A DNA stretch of 64,000 bases, from assembly GCA_029945375.1 (NCBI GenBank), contig CM057066.1:868001-932000 (forward strand), read 5' to 3'. How positions within the stretch are numbered: position 1 is the stretch's first letter; each line of letters starts with the position of its first letter. The notes beneath the pieces are model-generated. The model saw only the letters and a list, made by a program, of their open reading frames with translations. It ran no database searches and was not told where the DNA came from. The translations under genes and the position numbers were made by a program. Positions 57,447-64,000 of the stretch are shown here, piece after piece. This DNA is from Agaricus subrufescens. Taxonomy: Eukaryota > Basidiomycota > Agaricomycetes > Agaricales > Agaricaceae.

Positions 57447-58535
57447 CTAGTCAGCGGCAAGCTCGAGCTTGATTTTGGCGATAGCGCTAGCGGGATTAAG
57501 GCCCTTCGGGCAAGTGCGGGTGCCTGTTTGAAAGAGCTTTAGGGCGAGTAAGATGAAGAATGATTGCAACAACTCACAGTTGAAGATGGTGTGGCATCGG
57601 TACAGGCTCATTTCATTCTGCAAACGCTCCTTGCGTTCGGCGCCATGAGTATCCTAGAATTCCCGGTCAGCGACTCACGACCTGAGCTGCTTCAAGGCGC
57701 CACTCACTCGAGAGTCTGCCATCCATCTGTACGCTTGCATAAGGGTCGCGGGGCCGAGATACTCATCCTGGTTCCACCAGTACGAGGGGCAAGAGGTTGA
57801 GCAACAGGCGCAGAGGATACATTCATAGAGACCATCTAATTTCTTGCGGTCTTCGATGGACTGGAGGTGTTCGTGTTGAGGGGGGTTGTCATTCTGTAGC
57901 CAAGGCTGGATAGACTTGTACTGCCTGTAGAACAGGGTCAAATCCGGTACGAGGTCCTTCACAACATACACTACAGGAGCCATCAACTCGTCAATCCCGC
58001 ACCATTGAATAGCATATACTCACTGTGAGGAAGCGGATAGATCTTGGTATCCTTGCTACCTGCCCTATCAATACGGCATAAACAGGCCAAAGTGTTCTGG
58101 CCGTCAATGTTCATGGCGCATGAGCCACAGATACCCTCTCGGCACGAACGACGGAACGTCAGTGTAGGATCCACTTCATTCTTGATCTTGATGAGTGCAT
58201 CCAGAATCTATACAAAGACATTCGGTTAGACACGGTTGAAGGCGAGACTTCGTAGAACTCGCCATAGGGCCACATTGGTTCAAGTCTATTTTGAAGGACT
58301 GGAGTGTGGGTTTCTGAGAAGGCTCATCAGGGTTCTAAAAATGCGATGTTCGATTGTTGTGAGTGTAAGAAGCATGAGCCACCAGAAAAACACGGACCCA
58401 ACGGTAAATCTTGAACTCCTTCTCAAGAACTGGCTTTTGGACTGGTGCAGCCTGGGCAGCACGAGCAGTGGTAGCAAAGGAGCGAGTGAAGTGGTTGGCG
58501 CGGGCGAAAGCTGAGCGAGAGCTAGTGGCGAGCAT
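57447..58535 (-). CDS. sdhB: Succinate dehydrogenase iron-sulfur subunit (SdhB), mitochondrial
   Basis: Complex II subunit passing electrons from FAD to ubiquinone in the mitochondrial inner membrane. Mitochondrial presequence [20 protein letters not shown]. The [2Fe-2S] cluster ligands lie in [15 protein letters not shown] and LAC; the [4Fe-4S] ligands in [16 protein letters not shown]; the [3Fe-4S] ligands in CHTIFNCTRTCPKG, where the last Cys pair is split by an intron (CHTIFN-C is joined to TRTC). Histidine and tryptophan near the quinone site (SCPSYWW) are present. It ends LELAAD. About six introns; normal length (about 280 aa). The start at 58535 is chosen because the presequence begins there. 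An upstream in-frame ATG near 58634 would add a non-mitochondrial-like extension and is not favoured. Confidence 0.95.
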
Positions 58536-58853
58536 GTCGTTGGTGGTGGTGAGCTCGATCGACGACCAGCTTGAGCATCGCGTGATATCGGAAGTTGCCC
58601 GGATCGGGTATCCCCAGGCCCCTCCCCGGACCAATCACATCACGCCGATTTCCGGTACAATGTTTCAAAATTCAAATACACACCGGGACGAGCGCCTCCG
58701 CCCCTCCCACAGCATTCTAAAACTACACAGGTTATCACATGCAGGACATAAACAACTAGTGATACAGCCATCGAAACAGAAATTATCAATCAAGCAGCAT
58801 CATAGATATATGGACGACCCTATTCACGATGTATGAGTAGCTGAACGGTTAAG

Positions 58854-59165
58854 TCACGCAAGTATACGGCTCACCTCCGACAACGCAACTAAACGTTCGT
58901 CTCTCCGAAAATCATTCTCCGAGACCATCCCCTCATCAACAGCAAACCCTGTCTTCATATGCCACCACTTAATCTGCACCGTCTCAATAGCTCTAGCAAC
59001 CCAACTTGTCCTCAGCCTCTCTGCGCGCCATGAACACTGTCCACATTCATCCTCCTCCGACGTTGAATAATTGTAATTCGTGATGTGTGGTGATAATCGT
59101 GATTCGTGTAATTCGAGGTACCCTTCCCGAGAGTGCGGAAGCGAAATTCGACGCTTTGAAAACAT
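58854..59165 (-). CDS. Possible small gene or first exon, unknown
   Basis: Frame starting MFSKRRISLPHSREGYLEL. Contains SEEDECGQCSWRAERLRTS and ends VALSE, after which a GTGAGC donor-like site suggests an intron and more coding sequence further down. No family recognised. It is divergent from the SDHB gene, whose promoter lies between. Weak support. Confidence 0.3.
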   Translation of the reverse strand: MFSKRRISLPHSREGYLELHESRLSPHITNYNYSTSEEDECGQCSWRAERLRTSWVARAIETVQIKWWHMKTGFAVDEGMVSENDFRRDERLVALSEVSRILA

Positions 59166-59254
59166 GGGTAGTAATAGAGGTGGTAGGGTAGTAGTGGATG
59201 CCAGCAGTTATTGAATTCTTCCGTCTCAGCGCCCAAAATATTATATAGTATCAC

Positions 59255-60059
59255 CGGCGCAACGTTTAAAACCGTCCTATACAGTCCGATCGAAACTGGG
59301 GAAGAAAGCGAAAGGGGAAAGGGAGAGAGGTAATGAGGAATGGAGACACACAGCCAATATTTCTAGTCCGGAATGCAACAAATCCTAACCTCAGCATCAT
59401 TCTCCCCTCCCCACTCCACATTAAATCCACATGCATTCTGATGTATCCAAGAACATTCAATTTAACGGGAAGCGAGGAGTTGACCACGCTACTGAAGTAG
59501 TCTCATTCCCAGAAGTTGGTGTTGACATCGGGCAACCACCAAAAATATCATATCATTTGTCATAAACGCCAAGAGGTTCAAATACGCAGTTCCTTAACGG
59601 GGGGCGCCCGTCGTACCTGTGCTCCCCCATGACCCAACCTCCATCTGGGTTATCGTGGTCAATAGGGGTCATGGCTGTTAAAATAGAAGAACGCTTAGAC
59701 TCACTGACCGGTGATGTCGCAAGCATTCAAGTGCTCATTCGAACTTATTCCGGTATGATGTGTTTCGCTATAAAAAGCGTCGTCAGATAACTGTGGGTGC
59801 ACCTATACAGTATGCCCCGGCGGTATTGTATTAGTATGGGATGATCGCCACAACAAGGGAGTAACCAAGCTTACGTCTGAGGATCTAACATTTGTAATGG
59901 ACTTAAAAACCGTTTACGTGAGGCCAGTGATTGCGAGGGGGGGCGAGGTAGGATACCACGGCTAGAAAAGGAAATACTATTCTATGTTGCACCGCCTCGA
60001 TTGGGAGGCTGCCCCAGGAAGCTGGCAGCCAAGCAATTCCGTGAATCAACCCTCACAAC
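59255..60059. other. Intergenic region, no gene recognised
   Basis: About 800 bp. No coding sequence, tRNA or clear repeat. It borders the AT-rich block to the right. Confidence 0.4.
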
Positions 60060-60543
60060 ATGGTCCATCAAAATTTCCTAAAACGGACCTTCTTACGGGG
60101 TTGTTGCGATTTCAATCATCACGCTGAGGATCACGCGGGGAAAACATCAGTCACTCCTGCTGATAACATCAATGTGATCGGACATGATGCTACTGATAAT
60201 TCCACAGATAATACTGTGCAACATTTTCGGCGAAATTATTTTCTTATCACAGTAGTTATCATCAGTGCAATATATTTTCTTTTTCAAACCCCTCATTATG
60301 CCTCCATGACCAGCACAGATTCTGGAGGATACCACCATTACTATTGAGGGAACAGTCCATACTCAGTTTGATGACATGCTGCAAAAGCATGTTGTTAAAT
60401 GTGATTTGTGTGGTGATCCAATCAAACTACCAGCAATGGTGACCATTTACCCTCTCGAGGTACACCATGAAGCCTGTAAACAGGAAGTGGCAAGACAAGC
60501 AGCATCAATATTTCAAATATCAACTTTTGTGCCAGATGACTGA
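60060..60543 (+). CDS. Possible small protein with CDLCG motif (transposon-associated?)
   Basis: Exon 60060-60251 (MVHQNFLKRTFLRGCCDFNH...) can be joined in phase to 60319-60543 after a 67-nt intron (GTAGTT...CACAG); together 138 aa. The second part (LEDTTITIEGTVHTQFDDML, then VVKCDLCGDPIKL, then VHHEACKQEV) has a C-x2-C...H-H-x3-C arrangement that could bind zinc and looks more coding-like than the first. No certain family; similar cysteine clusters occur near KDZ transposons, but I cannot claim identity. It may instead be a decayed fragment of a larger element. Confidence 0.35.
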
Positions 60544-61427
60544 CAAGGCCACAGTTTGAGGCCTCTATTCCAACTGCTGCCACATCAGGAAAAAGTAGAA
60601 GGTATTGTACTACATGGTCAGTTAATGACCACTACCCCCATGTGGTACCAGCTTAAATCAGGCTGTCCTTGATGACCAGCACTGATAACAAACTAGATTC
60701 ATGTCTATTTCAAACATCAGGCTGGGACAATAGTTAGCTGACTCACTATCAAATGTCAATTTTTTTGAGGTAGTGTTTATTGGCCAGCCAATATTGGCTG
60801 AGGTTTGTCTCTAATGATTGGAATAAAATAATGTTATTTTTTGTGATCATTTCAATGATGGGTGGTCATTATTCTCAGGGAGTGATTGGCCAAATATAAT
60901 ATTAATATGCAATGATATTCTACTCTTGATATGGGTAATTCTCTGAAGGGATTATAAATGTCTGGTCATCCTGGGAAAATATAGTCATTCTGCAAATGTT
61001 GTTATAATCCAATCATAATCTTGGATATCATATAGTAATCTTGTATTGTCAAGATAATCTCAATATCTCCTGGTAAACCTATACATCATGTGACAATTCT
61101 GTAAATGTCTGATCATCCTGTATACATCTGGTCACCCAGTGATCATCCTAATCCATGCTGACATAAATGAACAAGATAATTCTATTCATTGTAAAAACTG
61201 TTACATGTGTTTATGGCAACTATTTAAAGAGCCAGAAACCAGGATCATGAGTCATGAGCATCAAGAAGACAAAATCTCCAGATAAGCATTAAAAAATATA
61301 GACCAGTCAGAGCAAAGCATAGCAAGAAAGCAGTCCAAGCAGGAAAAAACTAAGACAAAAGTGTTCAGCATACTAAATATAGAAGAGAATGCAAAGAAAA
61401 TTCAAATATTAGTTACCACTAGAAGCA
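60544..61427. repeat. AT-rich non-coding region with degenerate short repeats
   Basis: Repeated elements of the type AATGTCTGxTCATCCTG (e.g. near 60955, 61100), an inverted pair at 60608-60617 and 60639-60648 (TACTACATGG / CCATGTGGTA), and a perfect 14-nt palindrome AGCCAATATTGGCT at 60785-60798. No coding sequence. Consistent with mobile-element debris. Confidence 0.4.
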
Positions 61428-61930
61428 TTGTTATATTCCCATTCCAGAACTTTCTGATCATTCCTGTTGTTTCCTTTTCTATCTAGAACATTCCATTCCA
61501 TTTCCGGTATGTTCCAAGGAATCCCACTGTCAAGTTCCTTTTGATAGGATCTGCTCAGGACCATTGTCTTTTGGGTTCCTTTAATTGGTAAGTCTGCTTC
61601 CCGGAACCAGTAGTGGTTGGCCGGTTATGCCGTAGTCCCTTTCTGGGACTATGGTTGTGCTCCCGTGGTCGCTCTACAACCAATGCAATGTGGGTCATAA
61701 CTTTCCAATGGCCAACGCAACTGTATCTGGATCAGTACTCATTCCTATTGCGATGCAATTGCCATATCTCTATTCCGATTCCTATTTCTATTATCCGGAA
61801 CTACCTTTTCCGTACTTTACTCCTGTACACCTTTGTATATAAGTTCCGCATTCCTGTATCTATTCCTCAGTCTGAAATCAACTTAGATTCTATTTCCTCT
61901 CGATTCCTATCTTCCTGCTAAGCATTCCAC
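61428..61930 (+). mobile_element. LTR-like block, possibly part of an LTR retrotransposon
   Basis: Begins TGTTATATTCCC and is rich in TTCC repeats (ATTCCATTCCATTTCC). A TATATAAG box at about 61836-61843 is followed by a pyrimidine-rich leader, as in LTR promoters. I could not find a second copy, a target duplication or a primer binding site in the window, so the limits are uncertain. Frames inside are not convincing. Confidence 0.25.
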
Positions 61931-62189
61931 AACTCGTGTTCTATTCTGCTATTGCTCTCTAGGCATCTGGAACCCACTGGAGGGCACAGTGCGCCTTTGT
62001 GTCACTGAGGCCAACGCCTATCCCCAAATTGGAACCCCCTAGTTCCGACTCTGCGGTCCTAGTCTTAACAAGCATCTTCATTATCATCTTGATTGTTACA
62101 GTTATTTGGATCAGGCTTGTCTTGCCATTGGTCATGATGAAAGCCTGCAGCTTCTTCACATTAATGTTGACATTGTTGACATTGAGCTT

Positions 62190-62530
62190 CTTCATATTCA
62201 CGAGCTTCTTGTTCTCCTTGCAATCGCTCTTTTTGAGCCTTCTTCATCTTGGCTATACAGTATCACTTTCTTCATCTATAGGGAGCTCAGCACATTTCTG
62301 TTCTGCTGTTACAGGACCTTGTGCACTAAATAATTGGCTAGATGAATATATTAATATAGTTAATAAATATAAAATTTTGCTTACCTATTCCACCATGCTA
62401 TGGGTAGCCCAATTGTCATCATCATCAAACTGGTCAAGTATATTGTAGAAAAATTGTGGGAGTGAAACAACACCATCTTGGATGTCCCATTGAGGAGCAG
62501 TACTCAAAGCAAAGTGAACCTGAAAATTGT
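62190..62530 (-). other. Coding-like fragments on the minus strand, unknown element
   Basis: The minus strand near 62395-62520 reads STAPQWDIQDGVVSLPQ then FFYNILDQFDDDDNWATHSM before a stop, followed at about 62180-62270 by a Q/E-rich stretch (KMKKAQKERLQGEQEAREYE). The frames are split by stops and possible introns. Likely remnants of a mobile element or an unrecognised multi-exon gene. Confidence 0.3.
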
Positions 62531-63316
62531 TGAGAATAGAAAAGTATATTTATTTAAATCTACCTGGCATGCCGGGTACACAATTGTTGCTGGCATAATG
62601 AATTTCATCCCTAGTGTTACGATCTATTTCTGTTATCATCCCCCTGACCCAGGACCATATGCTACCTTCCCTATTCGTGTACTTGTCTCTCATGTTTACT
62701 CAGCACCATTCCCACTGTTAGTTAGACTCCTTGGGTATACTTACTCAGCCTGACCTTCTACTTCTATTATTAGGTAGTCAAATCTTCTATAAGTAGCGTA
62801 GTTATACTCTGTATTACCTTACACTTTACCAACTTGCTATATTCCCTTATTGCCCTCAAGTCTTTGCCTTAAGTTGCAACCTGAGCTAATCACTATAAGG
62901 TCGTAACACCTAGCTTCTGTGCAATATTCTGCTTTGTTGCATGGAGTAACGGATTGCTTGTCTCAATATCTGCTGTCAGGGACTTGACCCCTGATCCAAA
63001 CAGCATTTCCTTACAGGCCTGATGGAGTATCAATGATGAGAATCACATTGATAGAATATGGCCTTACATCAATCAGTAGGTAACTACAGCAAAAACCTTG
63101 CAAAGGTTTATTGCATTTTCGGGTTTTATCATACATGAAGAGTGGGAAATTGTTATGAGTGATAGCCAGTTTTCCCTTAAGGATTTCTGCACGGAATCTA
63201 TCAAAATAACAATAGTTATATCAGGTTGAAGGTGTATTGAAAACTTACTGCACATTGTATTGGTTGATGTACCTTACTGGACACAATAGATGTCCAGTAT
63301 CTTGATGATTAAATCC
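62531..63316. other. AT-rich region without a recognised gene
   Basis: No open frame with family resemblance on either strand. Confidence 0.4.
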
Positions 63317-64000
63317 TCAAAGTGGCTTGTCATGAGGTATTGGAGCAGATACATAGCAGTGATTCTGTAAACGAAGAAAAATTGCTTGTGACTCTGGTGG
63401 CTTTATACATGAACATGGTGAATGTGGAGATGGTGGTTTCATTTGTGATGAGGAACAGGCAGGTGGGTTTGTTTGCAATGACATAACTTCAACATCGGCA
63501 GGCAGTTTCAGTATAGATGAGGACAATGCAGCTCAAATTTGTCTACATATATTCCACTTTAAAAGATGCACTCTGATTTTCAAGGCAAGGTAAGTGTGAG
63601 TTGCGGGACCAGGGATACAGACACTAGAGTAGTGACATATGTAAAAATAGATTAATTACCAAAAATGGCATTTTGTGTCTGAGAAAATTTGGCACATTTG
63701 ATGGCCAACCCATATGTCGCCAGCCCCTCCCTGACACTCACAAACAAAGTTTGTGGGAATGCACATGACCTCAAGCGGCTCAGGCAGAGGGGATGGGAAG
63801 GAGCCTGCATGCTCCGTTTGTTGACACCTGCCACAGCACAATCCAATTGACATATCCTGCCACACCAATTATTGGGTTTCTTGAGAATTGCATCCTTGTC
63901 TATTGCCAAAATCACCCCCTTCACCTTTGACTGCATACAGTCATGGACTTTGTGTGCCCAAATTGTCATACATCTTTCAATCACCAACGGGACATGAAGG
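63317..64000 (-). other. Coding-like segments at the window edge, unknown, truncated
   Basis: Two minus-strand segments: 63987-63652 (LVIERCMTIWAHKVHDCMQ, AILKKPNNWCGRICQLD) and 63526-63317 (LSSSILKLPADVEVMSLQ, TNPPACSSSQMKPPSPHSPC). Codon use and lack of stops look coding-like, but no family is recognised, and the gene, if real, extends past the window. An alternative overlapping frame within the first segment is rich in Cys and equally open, so the true frame is uncertain. Confidence 0.3.

Noticed and set aside
58535..58634. Upstream in-frame ATG of SDHB
   Set aside because: It would place a non-amphipathic stretch before a normal mitochondrial presequence; the start at 58535 fits the family.
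1..64000. CRISPR array, bacterial operons, riboswitches
   Set aside because: Gene structure with many spliceosomal introns shows a eukaryotic nuclear genome; no regularly spaced direct repeats are seen.

Overview
The window is nuclear DNA of a filamentous basidiomycete, most likely an Agaricomycete. Genes are broken by many short introns (about 50-70 nt, GT...AG). Families typical of mushrooms are present: a class I hydrophobin, expanded F-box/LRR proteins, HSPA12-type Hsp70 proteins, a DUF4246 protein, carboxylesterase clusters and multi-pass membrane proteins of unknown function. No bacterial operon, rRNA gene, convincing tRNA or CRISPR array is visible. Exon coordinates are my own readings from splice signals, phase and family resemblance.

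Layout. 1-4.2 kb is gene-poor, with one orphan stretch resembling the N-terminal domain of a Bck1-type MAPKKK (minus). 4.3-5.35 kb is a Prx5-type peroxiredoxin. 5.7-8.6 kb (minus) is an organic-solute-transporter-alpha/TMEM184 protein with a very long tail. 8.66-10.7 kb is a pepsin-type aspartic protease with a hydrophobic C-terminus. 10.9-11.4 kb (minus) is a small unknown protein.

12-26.3 kb is the most distinctive part: four members of one F-box/LRR family (two open, one with two nonsense codons, one with a frameshift) and, between the third and fourth, a tandem pair of apparently intact Hsp70-like (HSPA12-type) genes. The F-box genes share start context, an upstream motif, an N-terminal CPxCGHxF motif, a coiled coil and a PWW terminus. 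The Hsp70 pair shares about 600 bp of upstream DNA holding a heat-shock-element-like sequence about 200 bp before each start.

26.5-29.25 kb (minus) is a SulP/STAS sulfate permease and 29.7-31.2 kb (minus) an unrelated F-box protein. 31.7-46.1 kb holds three secreted type-B carboxylesterases (minus; two adjacent, one 8 kb away), between which lie a TIR/TA-type MITE, a membrane-anchored phytase-like histidine acid phosphatase (plus), a DUF4246 protein (minus) and the first of two paralogous membrane proteins (plus); the second lies at 48.4-49.6 kb.

50-59.3 kb returns to conserved genes: a nuclear BCP/Dot5-type peroxiredoxin, a small membrane protein, a secreted protein, a hydrophobin, a SAM-dependent methyltransferase and the succinate dehydrogenase iron-sulfur subunit. 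59.3-64 kb is AT-rich, with coding-like fragments, palindromes and an LTR-like block, and looks like transposon debris.

How they fit together: the sulfate permease, phytase-like enzyme, esterases and aspartic protease suggest nutrient scavenging; the two peroxiredoxins use different active-site contexts; the F-box/Hsp70 block may be a lineage-specific protein quality-control or recognition cluster evolving by duplication and decay. That last statement is inference.
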